A DNA stretch of 64,000 nt from Rhizomys pruinosus (lineage: Eukaryota > Chordata > Mammalia > Rodentia > Spalacidae), in NCBI GenBank assembly GCA_009823505.1, contig VZQC01006250.1, positions 1,364,149 through 1,428,148 of the forward strand, written 5' to 3'. Below the pieces are notes generated by a model that was not told the DNA's origin, ran no database searches, and saw only the letters and a program-made list of their open reading frames with translations. A program made the position numbers and the translations under genes. This document shows positions 24,565-36,094 of the stretch, one piece after another; position 1 is the stretch's first letter; each line of letters begins with the position of its first letter.

Positions 24565-24883
24565 GCTCCCAGATATAGACACTGTGCTGCAGGAAAGCAG
24601 ACACAGAATGCCCAGCAAACTCTTGCTGAGCTCACAGGGGCTGTCCCACAGGCAATTCAGGAAAAACAGCCCCTGTCTCTTGCTCAGAGGCCAGGCCTTT
24701 TCCAGGGGGCTTCTGTCCCCTCTGTCCAGCCTTCATTGGCTCCGCAGCCCCTATTGAGGTACAGCAGCCTCAAGTGCTGCTACAGAAGCTGTTAGGGTCG
24801 CTTTATAGCAGAAATGACTATGAGAGTACAGCCAGAGTGCCTATGTTGTATATGCTTCAGACAAATCTGAATCCATCCTTTCT

Positions 24884-25354
24884 ATGTTTAAAAACCTAGA
24901 GGATGTCCCACAAAACCATGATTTTCCACCTTCTCCTTCTCAAAAGATAGGCACCTCCTCTGCCCAGGTAGCTGCTGTTGTTGCCACAGTAACAAAGGCA
25001 TTGGCAATTCATTTAAATAAGGTCTGTTTTAAATGTAGAAAGATAGGTCATTTTGCCAAGTGGAGTTCAGGCCCAAACACTCCCCCGCCAAAAAGAAAAT
25101 GTCCCCAAGGCCATAAAGGATTTCACTGGTGCAGAGACTGCCACTCTCAGTTTAATAAGGATGGCAAACCTTTAAACATGAAAGAAAACAGCTCGGAAAA
25201 TGTGCAGCCCCACTGGCTAGCAAAGGCAGACCACCTGCTGCAGAGCAATAGCTCTGCTGTCAGACAAGAACCTGGGAAAACGAACCACTATGGTAAGGGA
25301 GGCATTGGCAACCCCTCCCCCACTTCGCTTGCCTCCAGGCATCTGGAAATCTAA
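24884..25354 (+). pseudogene. gag nucleocapsid remnant
   Basis: This open stretch of 156 codons has an Ala/Val-rich segment, then a zinc-knuckle-like cluster (residues ~48-62: Cys-X2-Cys-X4-His, with Ser where the fourth Cys is expected). A second cluster (residues ~74-87) has a Gly in place of one Cys and an intact Gly-Phe-His-Trp core. The two-knuckle layout and the following Lys-Asp-Gly-Lys-Pro-Leu fit betaretroviral gag. Both knuckles are damaged, so it is a relic. Confidence 0.75.
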
Positions 25355-25978
25355 CAGGGACAAATGGCCCAAGGTAGAGGAAAAGGGAGCCCGGGAGGTT
25401 GTGGCTACACAGAGAAAACCCCCAACGGAACCAGGTGGGTGGAAACAGCGGCTGTGCCTTGGGAGCTAGCTAGCCGGCCTCCCAGCCACCCAACAGTGCT
25501 CGCTTGCTGTCCATCACACAGGTGGAGCGATGATCCACACCAAGCCTCCCCTGCTGGGTCGGCTCAGACTGCAGTTCTGCCCTGTGACCTGTCAGAGCAA
25601 GAGAGGTCAGCCTCAAAACAAAACAAACTCCTCTTCCCTAACAAGAGAACTTACTTGAAAATGTTTAAAAGGAAACAAAAAAAAAAATGTACTAAATTGC
25701 CTTAAACAAGATTCGGTGTTTTAGTCTCCCTGCCAGTTTTCTAATTTAAAGGCAGCCTCCTGCCCTCCTCCAGGCAAGGGACCAGGATCCTGGCTGGGCA
25801 TACTGACACAGCCTTTTAACCTAGCTGTGACAGCTAGGACCCCAAGAAGTACAAAAGGATTACCAAGAGACTAAAAAATATTTGTACTGTCTTTGTTTAC
25901 CTAAATCCCTCCCACTGTGACTCTTTGTAATTGTCTTTAAATAGTTCAAGATGTTTTAAGGTGTTCCATGGCCTGTCT

Positions 25979-26146
25979 GGTTTTTTGTTTTGTTTTGGTT
26001 TGGTTTTTTTGTCCTTGAGGCAGGGTCTCCCTGTAGCCCCAGCAGGCCTGGAATTCACTCTGTAGACGGGCCTGGCCTTGAACTCACAGATCCGCCTGCC
26101 TCTGCCTCTCAAATGCTAGGATTAAAGGCGTGCACCACGCCCCACT
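25979..26146 (-). repeat. B1 SINE
   Basis: 'cttgaggcagggtctccctg', 'agcaggcctggaattcac' and 'gattaaaggcgtgcaccacgc' give a full inverted B1 inside the provirus. Confidence 0.9.
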
Positions 26147-26149
26147 GTC

Positions 26150-26645
26150 CTGTGTGTTTTATAAGAAAACATAATCTCATCGAAATCTTAGTTATTAAAA
26201 TCTCCCTTAAAACTTCATAAAATTAATTTACCTGATATCAAATTAATTCATAAATGAAGTCTAATACAAACTAAAATTGTTAAAATTTTTTTCAGGTCAA
26301 AATGCTATCTCTTTAATTCTAATTCTATATATGTATAAATATTCAAATGACTAATTTTTCCAAACATAAAAATGTCATTTATGTTTCAAACATTACTTTT
26401 AATATCTCTTTTACTCATAACAAAATAATTTAACTCTAAAAAAAAATTGACTTTAACTCTTTAAACCCAGAGTACACAGTCTTTCAGGAAACACCTTCAC
26501 CACGCCTGGTCTAAATCCTGCCAGCCTATATGCCTGTGTATAAGATATATCAATTTTCTCCTCCACTGTACAACTGAGCCCTTTCTTCAGTTTACTAAAA
26601 GGGACCTCAGACACTAACTCCCTCAAATACATAGTTTTAAAAAAT
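26150..26645. other. AT-rich proviral interior, nothing recognised
   Basis: Low-GC sequence between B1 and B2 with no open frame of note. It mirrors 8890-9350 of the left arm. Confidence 0.45.
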
Positions 26646-26650
26646 TAAAG

Positions 26651-26895
26651 GGGGCTGGAGAGATGGCCTAGCGGTTAAGAGCGCCGACCTCCTCTTACAG
26701 AGGACCCGGGTTCCATCCCCAGCATCCACATGGTGGCCGAGAGCCATCTGAAACTCCAATGCCAGGAGAACTCCAGCTCCAGGGGAATCCGAGACCCTCT
26801 TCTGACCTCCGGCATTGCACAACACGGGTGCACAAACCTACATGCAGACAGTACATTCATACACATACAAAAATAAATAAAATTTAAAAAATTAA
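26651..26895 (+). repeat. B2 SINE
   Basis: 'gggctggagagatggcctagcggttaagagc' starts the tRNA-like head, and the A-rich end follows 'acattcatacacatac'. It is a fairly young, full-length copy inside the provirus. Confidence 0.95.
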
Positions 26896-27713
26896 AAAAA
26901 GCAGAGGAGTCACCCATACCTGGAGTAACAGTACAAAATCCTCATTTTTTGCTCTCTAGGTCATTGTTAACCTTAAATTTTTTTTCTAAGCACTGGCAAG
27001 TACTTACAGGTCCACAACCCTTGCCACAAGTACTCTGGAGAGACCCAGAATCAGGACTCTGGAGTAAAACTCCAGCCCCTTTGCTAACCGTGGGAAGAGG
27101 GAGTGTATGCTGTGCCTTTCCAGAAAATGTATCCTCCCTTAGATGGGTGCCACTCTGATTTGTCAGACCAGACTCAGTCGAGCCCTCCATGGCGAAAACG
27201 GCTGCACTGGCCCTGGGAAAAAGAAAAAGGAAACCCCAGAAGAAGAAGCCAGACTCCTGTGACTGGGGAATGATTAACACCTTGGTGAACAGTTCAGAAG
27301 AGCTGGGAAAGAGCCAAGACAGAGAACTCAGGCTGAAATTCTCCTTGTTTGCATACTAGTCATGTTAACTGTGAACAGTATAAAAGCAGAAAAATGTGTG
27401 ATTACTATTTCTATCCAGGGTGAACTTATGGTTGGATCAAACTTGGTACTCAAATGTATTGCTAAGGACTGTATAGAACCGCCTGGACCTACTGTGTGGG
27501 AAAGGAGAGGGAAAGTGGTATACAGTCTAAAAGAAGTAGGAAGGTTTAATTAGACAATTACCACTGATTAGAGCCAAAAAGATCAAAAGAATTTTAGCAT
27601 TTTTAAGAAAGCAATAAATTTTGAGGACACTGGCAATAACAGCTGTATGAAAAAGCAATATCATTTTGCTGTAGATTGAAATGTGGTTTGTTTTACCTTT
27701 TTTTTTTTTTTTT

Positions 27714-28001
27714 GTATTTTTGAGACAGGGTCTCCCTTTAGTCCCAGCTGACCTGGAGCTTGCTCTGTAGACCAGGCTGGCCTTGAACTCACAGAGATCT
27801 GCCTGTCTCTGCCTCCCAATTGCTGGGATTAAAGCCTGGTACTACCACACCCGGCTAGTATTTTTGAGACAGGGTCTCCCTTTAGTCCCAGCTGACCTGG
27901 AGCTTGCTCTGTAGACCAGGCTGGCCTTGAACTCACAGAGATCTGCCTGTCTCTGCCTCCCAATTGCTGGGATTAAAGCCTGGTACTACCACACCCCCGC
28001 T
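27714..28001 (-). repeat. B1 SINE in perfect 144-bp tandem duplication
   Basis: Unit one starts at 27714 and unit two at 27858. The two are identical by eye over about 140 bp ('gtatttttgagacagggtct' to 'ggtactaccacaccc'). The noisy copies at ~30148-30298 and ~7400-7600 have a single unit. Confidence 0.9.
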
Positions 28002-28194
28002 CCACTGTATCTTTAAAAGTTAGACCACCCATGCCGTGATCAGGGAAAATTTACGGATCCACCTTGTGCAACAAGGTCATAATATATGACCTTTCTGTGT
28101 CCAAGGGAACACCACAATACCAGGACTGTTAAAGAAAAATTTATTTGATTTAGGAGTGCATATTGATTCCTTTTTTTAAATATTTATTTATTTT

Positions 28195-28332
28195 AGTGCT
28201 AAAATTAAAGGTGTATGCCACCACACCTGGCTTAAAGATGGTTCTTAGCTGCCATTTGGGTGCTGGGAATCAAACCCAGGTCCTCTGCAAGAGCAGTCAG
28301 CGCTCCTAACCACCGAGCCATCTCTCCAGCCC
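28195..28332 (-). repeat. Composite B2-B1 SINE fragment
   Basis: In the transcript sense (minus strand) a B2 tRNA-like head and body stop at 'ctaagaaccatctttaa' and join directly to the 5' start of a B1 ('gccaggtgtggtgg'). The same junction is seen near 40566. Confidence 0.6.
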
Positions 28333-28639
28333 AACATATTCTTAAAAACAAATAACTAAAGATAACTTGGATATCCAGACAGAATATATTTTTAATGCAG
28401 TTGGAGATCTACCTGTAACTTATGTGTTTGTGAAGCATTTTTTTTTTTATTGTAAATTTTTTCCTCCACATTGTGCTTCCAGTTCTAATCACTCCTTAAG
28501 CAAAGGAAACTTTCAGGGCCCTGCCCCTTGGTTACCAAGGGATTTGCCATGTGGGGTCAACCCTACCCAAGACTAGAACTAGCAGATCTCTATCAGATAA
28601 TTGTGATGACTCGATAAAATTGTTAAATCCAGCAGCAGT

Positions 28640-28830
28640 TGCAACCGTTTCAGCTTTTTTTAATAATGCTTTTATTGATGTTTTGTGTATTTCAGACATC
28701 ATTTCTCAGTTCAATTTAGACATATTCCCCTTTCCCTTCCCCTTCCCCTTCCCCTTCCCTTCCCCTTCCCCTTCCCCCCACCCACCCCAGATCATGCATT
28801 CTGCCATAACTGCCCTGCATCTTTCTCAGT
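28640..28830 (-). mobile_element. L1 3' end inserted in the provirus
   Basis: The reverse complement reads polypurine tract ((GGGGAA)n-like), then 'catcaataaaagca', as in the L1 3' end at 18545. The C/T-rich tract at 28731-28786 is the polypurine tract. Confidence 0.65.
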
Positions 28831-29045
28831 CTTTTTTTTTTTTTTTATGTTTAGGAATTCACATTTTCCTCCTTTAATTTTTTAATTCCTTTGCTTGGCA
28901 TGTCAGCTGAGACGCATAGAGAAAGTTCTCAACTTGCTTATATAACTAGTAAAACTACCAATAGAACTGCTGAAATATTAGGAGAAATGAACTAAAAAAA
29001 AATGAATGAATTAAAAACTACAGTTTTACAATACAGAGAAACAAT

Positions 29046-29282
29046 TTGCTGTTAAAGAATCATTTAGGCTGTAAACAGTTCCCTGACTTCTCTCATAGCG
29101 TAGATAATCAGATTAGTGAATTACAAAAAGAGATTGACAAAATGTCCTATTCTTCAATGCCCTGGCCTAAATGGCTTTTATGGGTCACTCCTTTTTGGGG
29201 ACCTATATTGATTGGATTGTTTTTTCTTGTAGGAATGTCCATCCTCATACAATGTATTTTTCTTATTTTTTATTTTTATTAG
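29046..29282 (+). pseudogene. env transmembrane-like remnant
   Basis: The 78-codon open frame has a polar, Glu/Lys-containing first half and then a strongly hydrophobic stretch of about 35 residues (Trp/Pro/Gly-Pro, then Leu/Ile/Phe). That is the pattern of a retroviral TM subunit with its membrane anchor. Its position upstream of the 3' LTR agrees. No surface subunit is seen. The assignment rests on layout, not on diagnostic residues. Confidence 0.4.
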
Positions 29283-29428
29283 GCTTAAAGATGTCATGTT
29301 TGAAGGCTCCTCCTTGGCATGCCCAAACAACCATCAGTCCTGCCCTTGTGCTCCACACTGGGGTTTTCCCTTCCCATGGTCACCAAATGAGGTCCAGTAA
29401 GCACCAGGTCCTGTCTTGATCTTCCTGT

Positions 29429-29429
29429 N
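29429..29429. other. Assembly gap (single N)
   Basis: A single N between two copies of the same ~2.4-kb sequence. This looks like two overlapping contig or read ends set side by side instead of merged. Confidence 0.95.
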
Positions 29430-31695
29430 TGCCACAAGTGTTTTGGAGAGACCCAGAATCAGACTTTGGTGTAAAACCACAGCCCCTCTGCTAACCGGGA
29501 AGAGGGAGTGTATGCTGTGCCTTTCCAGAAAATGTATCCTCCCTTAGATGGGTGCCACTCTGATTTGTCAGACCAGACTCAGCATCCAACCGAGCCCCCC
29601 TCTCGCGCGAAAACTGGCTGCACGTGGCCCTGGGAAAGAAGAAAAGGAAACCCAGAAAAGAAGCCGCAGACCCTGTAGACCGGTGAATAGATCACTTGGT
29701 GACCAGTCACGACAAGACTGGGAAAGAGCCAAGACAGAGAACTCAGGCTGAAATTCTCGCTCTGTTTGCATACTAGTCAGTTAACTGTGACAGTATAAAA
29801 AGCAGAAAAATGTGTGATTACTATTTCTATCCAGGTGGAACTTATGGTTGGGATCAAACTTGGTACTCAAATGTTTGCCTGAAGACTGATATTAGAACCC
29901 GCCTGGACCTACTGGTGTGGGAAAGGAGAGGGAAAGTGAGTATACAGTCTAAAGAAGGTAGGAAAGGTTTTAATTAGACGAATTACCACTGTATTAGAGC
30001 CAAAAGATCAAAAGGAATTTTAGGCCTTTTTAAGGAAGCAATAATTTGTGAGGACACTAGGCAAACGCTGCATCATGAAAAGCAATATCATTTTGCTGTA
30101 GATTGAAATGTGGTTTGTGTATCATGTACCGTGTTTTTTTTTTTTTTGTATTTTTGACGAGCGGTCTTCCTTCGTTAGCCCAGCTGACTGGAGCTTGCCG
30201 CGTAGACACTGTGCCCTTGAACTCACCAGAGATCTGCAGCTTCGTCTGCTGCCTCCCAATTGCTGGATTAAACCTAGGTCTACCACACCCCCGGCTCCAC
30301 TGTATTTCTTTTTAAAAGTTAGCCACCCATGCCGTGATCAGGGAAAATTTACGGATCCACCTTGTGCAACAAGTCTAATATATGACCTTCTGTGTCCAGG
30401 GAACACCACAATCCAGGACTGTTAAAAGAAAAATATTTATTTGATTTAGGGAGTGCATAATTGATTCCTTTTTACAATTATTTATTTATTTTAGTGTAAA
30501 ATTAAAGGTGTATCCACCACAACCCGGCGTAAAGGATGGTTCTTAGCTGCCATTTTGGTGCTGGGAATCAACACCCAGGTCCCCTCTGCAAGACCAGTCA
30601 CGCGCCTTAACCACCGAGCCATCGCTCCAGCCCACATATTCTTAAACAAATAACTAAAAAGATAATTGGATATACAGACAGAATAATATTTTTTAATGCA
30701 GTTGGAAGCACCTGTAACTTATCGTGTTTTGTGAAGATTTTTTTTAGTCATTTTGTAATTTTCTCTCACATTTGCTTCAGGTTGAATCACTCCTAAGCAA
30801 GGAAACTTTAGGGCCCTGCCCATTGGTTACCAAGGGATTTGCCATGTGGGGTCAACCCTACCCAAGACTAGAACTAGCAGATCTCTATCAAGTAATTGTG
30901 ATGACTCGATAAAATTGTTAAACCAGCAGCAGTTGCAACCGTTTCAGCTTTTTTTAATAATGCTTTTTGATGTTTGTGTTTCAGACAATCATTTCTCAGT
31001 TCATTTAGACATATTCCCCTTTCCCTTCCCCTGTCCCTATCCACCTTCCCTTCCCTTCCCTTCCCCCCCACCCACCCCAGATCATGCATTCTGCCATATG
31101 CCCTGCATCCTTTCTCAGTCTTTTTTTTTTTTTTTATGTTTAGGAATTCACATTTCCTCCTTTAATTTTTAATTCCTTTGCTTGGCATGCAGCTGAGACG
31201 CATAGAGAAAGTTCTCAACTTGCTTATATAACTAGTAAAAACCATAGTAACTGCTGAAATTTAGGAGAAATAACAAAAAAAATGATGAATTTAAAACTAC
31301 AGTTTTACAATATATAGAAACAATTTGCTGTTTTAAAAGACATTTTAGGACTGTAAACAGTTCCTGACTTCTCTCATGCGTAGATAATCAGATGTAGTGA
31401 ATTGTACAAAAGAGATTGACAAAAGTTCCTTTTTTCAATGCCCCGGGCCTAAATGGCTTTTATGGGTCACTCCTTTTTGGGGACCTATATTGATTGGATT
31501 GTTTTTTCTTGTAGGAATGTCCATCCTCATACAATGTATTTTTCTTATTTTTATTTTTTATTAGGCTAAAGATGTAATGTTAAGGCCTTCCTTGGCATCC
31601 CAAACAACCATCGTCCTGCCCTTGTGCTCCACCCACACTGGGGTTTTTCCCTTCCCATGGCACCAAATGAGGTCCACATAAGCACTGAGTCCTTT
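29430..31695 (+). repeat. Noisy second copy of 27024-29428
   Basis: Order and content match the first unit throughout, but with many one- or two-base indels, mostly in homopolymers, and scattered changes. It includes noisy versions of the B1 (30148-30298), the composite SINE (30490-30632) and the L1 3' end (30945-31110). After 'caccaaatgaggtcca' it continues into new sequence that the first unit lacks. Confidence 0.9.
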
Positions 31696-32139
31696 TTGAT
31701 GCTCTCTGGTACTGGTCTCTGTGATACAGCCTGGGTATTCCAACAATGGCAGTCTATACCGCTGAAGAGGCTGAAACCCTAAGTAGTAGCTCAGTCACAA
31801 GCTGGATGTCTCAGAATCCCCATCTGGCACTGAAGGTTTGGGGTTCTTGGAGAGACATGAGTCTTCCTAGTCCATACTGGAAAGTTGAAAGCGTGGTCTC
31901 ATGTCATTGAAAGGTGCACGGCAAAAGCAATGGCAGCCTCTGGGTAGCTGCACTTGCCAGCAAAACAACTGTGCTTTTTTTTTTTTTTTTTTACTTTTTG
32001 TCTTTTTACTAAGATCTCAAGTCTCATACCTGAAATAACAATATATTTTTAAATCATAGGAGGAGGCCATGATTTCTATGATGTTTTCATTTTTTTCATT
32101 AAAAAACAAAAATAAAAACAAAAACAAAAAGGAAAGAGA
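31696..32139 (+). other. Proviral sequence before the 3' LTR
   Basis: No open frame is seen. Poly-T (31977-31992) and A-rich runs are present. 'aaaaaggaaagaga' at about 32126-32139, immediately before the LTR, can serve as the polypurine tract for plus-strand priming. Confidence 0.5.
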
Positions 32140-32217
32140 TGCTGTAGTCCAGGACAGGATATTCAGGCTAGCAGCTCTGCTCACACAAGGACACTAGCAT
32201 CAAAAAGAGCTCATTTC

Positions 32218-32370
32218 GCCAGGTGTAGTGTGGCTCACGTCTTTAATCCTAGCACTTGGGAGGCAGAGGCAGGCAGATCTTTGTGAGTTCAAGGCCAGCC
32301 TGGTCTACAGAGAGAGTTCCAGGACAGCTGGGGCTACAGGGAGACCCTGTCTCAAAAAGACCAAAAAAAA
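32218..32370 (+). repeat. B1 SINE inside the 3' LTR, with target-site duplication
   Basis: The B1 is flanked by the perfect repeat 'aaaaagagctcatttc' at 32202-32217 and 32371-32386. The orthologous place in the 5' LTR (23401-23413) is empty, so the B1 landed after the provirus integrated. Confidence 0.95.
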
Positions 32371-32760
32371 AAAAAGAGCTCATTTCACACCCCTGTTTTC
32401 TGGAATACCAGGTGAGCATTCTGCTGGCCCTAGAATTCCTTCGATCTGTGGATTAAGCATCCCAGGAGAAAGCCTCCACCTGTCACACATTAGTGTCAGT
32501 ATTGTTCTATTTACTTTTAACCTGTTTATGTGTTATTGTTAAGTGATTTTTTAGACACTCTCTGAGAAGTTTTACAAGGTTATGCCTCCTAAAATCTTAT
32601 TTTCCTCTCATTTCTTTGATGTAAACACATTCTATAAACTATAGTTTCCCTAGGCTTTGATGCATGTTCTTTTCCTATATATATTAAGCCTGTAAAAACA
32701 TTAGGAACAGCCATTAGGGGCAACACCAGGAACAGCCATCAGGAACTAGCCATAGATAGA

Positions 32761-32761
32761 T

Positions 32762-32820
<59 letters not shown>
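32761..32820 (+). repeat. (TATC)n microsatellite in the 3' LTR
   Basis: About 14 TATC units. The 5' LTR has only about four at 23790-23806, so the array has expanded in one LTR. Confidence 0.95.
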
Positions 32821-33055
32821 CCCTCTCATGCCCTTGCCCTTTTAATAAAGAAGCCTTTACTAAGAGAACCTGCGTGATGCATATCTGAAGAAATCCTTTA
32901 TGGTAAACAGAGGCTCCATGGTGGAAGCCTCTCCAGGGGACTCTGTCCAAGTGAGTTCCCTTGCCATCTCTGCAGTGGATGCAAATCCTGGGGGATATTG
33001 CATACAAAGAGAGAGAGGCAATCTCTTGTCTTTCCTCCTTCCTGCTGCCTGGAAT

Positions 33056-34020
33056 GTGGACGTGATAGCTGTGGCTCAAGCATCCACTGTGGGCTAGGAG
33101 TAGAACTGACAGCTGGAGGTTGGATCTTCAGAACTTACTGGATCAGTCACATCCAGTCTGGCCTGTCTCCTGTCACAGTTTATGGGGAAACATCAAACAT
33201 TTTGTGTTGGACCCAGTGTTAATTTGTGCTTCCTAGCTATTACTGCTAATCTTTGTCCTACTTGATATAGGGGACAACTATGAGGACTGCTGCTTTTCCC
33301 CTAAACTAGTACTTGTCATTTGCTCACCAGTCACACTGATTAGAGGAACTGGAGAGGCTACCTCTGCACTAGGGGAACTCTGTTCTCCACACATTCCGCC
33401 ATGTGTCAGGGTGGGTGGGATGGTCACAATAGAAAGTAGTGCACTCTGCAGCTGAATAAGCAAACTGTCCAATCCCTGTCATTTCTGTCCTGATTTCTCA
33501 GGACCTATTTATGGCTTTTGTTCTGCACCATTAAATACCAACGAAAGCTCAATCAATCTTCTGGCCCACACAGAACCCAGAACTCTGCCTTCCTGTTAAC
33601 TATTTCTAATGCAGATCAGAAGAGTGAGGTGCTCTGAGGAGGCACTGGTTGAGCAGAGTCCTTGTTTGTCCTTTGAGCTGTGAATCATACTACTCTGAAG
33701 TTAGCCTTCTGGGACCACACAGTGCTGTGTCTTCAGTTAAGCTCTGCTTCTATGTGCTGAGATCTGATACAAGATGCATTTGGCATCTACACTTCACTCA
33801 GAAGTATGAGGAAGGAAATCACAAAGCAACCCTGCTCTCTGGCCACAGGCGTTAACTCACAATTTTATAAAAAGCACACAATCTCTACTTAAAATCTGAA
33901 TTTTTGCTGTGTATGTATTGAACCAGAAATAGGAATCAGAAATTATAAATCTGTTTAAATTTAAGTTTATGGGTAAAAGTAGTAATGGTCAATATAGCCA
34001 TCATTTATTAAAAGGGCCCT
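33056..34020. other. Intergenic sequence, no gene seen
   Basis: This is the first sequence outside the inverted repeat. It appears unique, with no convincing coding or repeat signal. Confidence 0.5.
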
Positions 34021-34222
34021 TTTAAATTTTTTATGTGTATGAATGTGTTGCCTGATGTTCATCTATGTCATGCAGTCCTGCAGAGGCCAGAAGAGGGTGT
34101 CAGATCCCCTTGAACTGGAGTTATGGATTGTTGTTAGCCCCCTTGTGGGTGCTGGGAACTGAACCCGGGTCCTCGACAAGAGCAGCCAGTGCTCTTAACC
34201 ACTGAGCCACCTCTTTAGCCCC
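34021..34222 (-). repeat. B2-family SINE
   Basis: 'gtgtatgaatgtgttgcctg', 'gccagaagagggtgtcagatcccc' and 'gagccacctctttagcccc' mark a diverged inverted B2. Confidence 0.85.
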
Positions 34223-36094
34223 TCAGAGGGCCTTTTTCAGCTGTTGCAACAGAGAACACAGGTAAGTGGACAATGTGACAATCACATTGAAGCAACCCAG
34301 ACTTACTATGAATGCTCCCTAAAAACTCATGTAAAAATTCTGTTTATATCAACTTGTGTTTTCTCCAAAAGTCCAGGCATCCCAGTGGTTTAGTGAAAAG
34401 GGTACAGAAAGTCAAATGCCAATGGTCCCAATTGATGAGCCACGATTCCTGGTCCAGTAGGGTACTTGCTGAATGCTGTCATGGCAGAAATCCTCACCTC
34501 TGGGTGCTCAAGCAGAATGAGATCATACCTTCAGGATGCCCAGAAAAGGCTCAAAAACACTGCTCAATTCCAAGTCCAGCCTGGGTGTTTAAAGTGTGTC
34601 ACCAAAAAGTGAGAAGAAATGTAGCATCAGTAGCTAGTCATATGTTCTAGAAGTTGAAAGGAAAGACTGCATGTAGATTAAATAACAGGTAGCCTTTCAA
34701 AATAAAGCAAGCATTTAATAATAATGGCAATAAATGCCCTTAATATTATATACCAAGCACTATGCTAAACACATTTATACATAAATGATCCAATGGGAAG
34801 TTATTCTAATTTTCATTTTACAAATACAAGTACAGAACTAGTGATTATACAGCAAAAGACTGGGAAAGCCAGAGCTTTGGGGTCTAGGAGAAAGGAAGTA
34901 TCAGCCCTGAGACCAATAAACTACCCAGTCCAGACAGCCTTCCCAGCAGGGGCCCTACCCGGCGAGTGGCAGAGGTGCCTTAACACTCTTGTGTAATCAA
35001 GTGTCAGACAACGTTAATTATAAACAACTCCAACAAAGATGAAATTGTAAGGTATTTTGGAAAAAGAATGAAGAGGCCAAGTCCGTGAAGCCAAAAGCAA
35101 ACAGTGAGATACTTAAGCAAGAAGAACATCTAATGAGCTCATTTTCTGGGGGCTGTCTTTGACCCTCCAGACAAGGCATGTGCTTTATCTGTTAAAAGCA
35201 ATTGTCTTATGCATGTATATCAGTGCTTGGTCCAAAGTTATCTGCTTGCAGAGAAAGGTTAAGCCACCTGCTCCAGACCTTCCCTGCTGAGAGCCGGGTG
35301 GGGCCTCCCTGAGAGGCAACTCCTTTGGGTCTGCCCCATGGCTAGCTCAGAGAGCCCTAAAACCAGTTACTCTAGGAACATAGCCACAGTGTCGATCTCA
35401 ACTGGATGCAACAAGCGCCCCTGACTAGACTGTGGGCTGGGGAAGCCCTCCCCAGACATGGGTAGATTTGCCAGAACACACTAAGGAGACTAAAGTCTGA
35501 CCTCCCACCTAGACACCCAGACACAAGAAAAAGATGGGAAGGCATGAAAGGAAGCAAGTCTTTTAAGATGTTCTAGCCACACCTGACCACCTCTGCCAGC
35601 ACCCTGCTGTGCCTCAGGCCCCTCTCCTTCCTGCAGAGAGTACTCAGAGAACAACATCTCAGCACTCTGTACTAGGGGCCATGTGGGGCCAGCAGCCTTT
35701 TTCTCCAACTTTGCACGTAGGATCCCAAAGTGTACCATGAAGATTGTGATGGGTGAGTGTGGCAAGGAGCCAGACAGAAGCATCGTGAAATCACCTTACT
35801 GAGTCCCCAGCAGCCTCCCTGACTTCTTTGAGAAAGAACAGAGTGGATCAGATGACTATATTTAGCAGAGATCTGAGTCATTACTGATAGTGGCTTCTTA
35901 AGTTCTTTTTTTTTTTTTGCTATAGTGTCTCTGAACTTAAAGGAATGCATCTTCATCATAAGACAACTTGGAAAGATAGCTGTAGGGCTGTCCTGCAGTC
36001 AGGCATGTTGCCCATGGTCTGAAGAGCTATAGAGTATAAATAAAACAAAAAACAGAAATGACTAAGGATCTGAATTTGGACCCTGGAAATGTTG
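34223..36094. other. Intergenic sequence, no gene seen
   Basis: Mostly unique sequence. Several short open frames occur on both strands, but none shows a family pattern or splice-bounded structure I can support. Confidence 0.45.

Larger units (their letters stand above)
27024..29428 (+). repeat. First unit of a 2.4-kb tandem copy pair
   Basis: This is the cleaner version of proviral interior, starting 'tgccacaagtactctggag' and ending at the N. It contains the B1 pair, a B1/B2 composite, an L1 3' end and the env-like segment, in the same order as 29430-31695. Confidence 0.9.
23350..33002 (+). mobile_element. Class II (betaretrovirus-like) endogenous provirus, decayed
   Basis: Two related LTRs bracket a primer binding site, gag nucleocapsid remnants and an env-like hydrophobic segment. 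I see no intact pro, pol or env frame, and B1, B2 and L1 pieces are inserted in the interior. The arrangement supports an ERVK/type-D-like lineage, mainly from the nucleocapsid knuckle layout and the Lys-type primer binding site. The length is unreliable because 29430-31695 duplicates 27024-29428 across an assembly gap. LTR outer ends are approximate, and no convincing 6-bp target duplication was found. Confidence 0.7.
32140..33002 (+). mobile_element. Proviral 3' LTR with B1 insertion
   Basis: It starts 'tgctgtagtccagg' after a purine run and ends near 'gatattgca' at 33002. Excluding the B1 and the expanded TATC run it matches the 5' LTR, including 'cttttaataaagaagcc'. The two LTRs differ at many sites, so the integration is old. 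Confidence 0.7.
18672..33055 (+). repeat. Right arm of ~15-kb inverted repeat (cleaner copy)
   Basis: This arm contains the better-quality version of the locus found inverted at 2365-17460. Its outer end, near 33050, matches the bases right after the N at 2364 ('aggaaggaggaaagacaaga' on the minus strand). It contains its own internal tandem copy after the N at 29429. Confidence 0.9.

Noticed and set aside
27362..27553. A 63-codon frame as a host gene exon
   Set aside because: It lies inside the decayed provirus, is broken in the two other copies, and shows no recognised domain.
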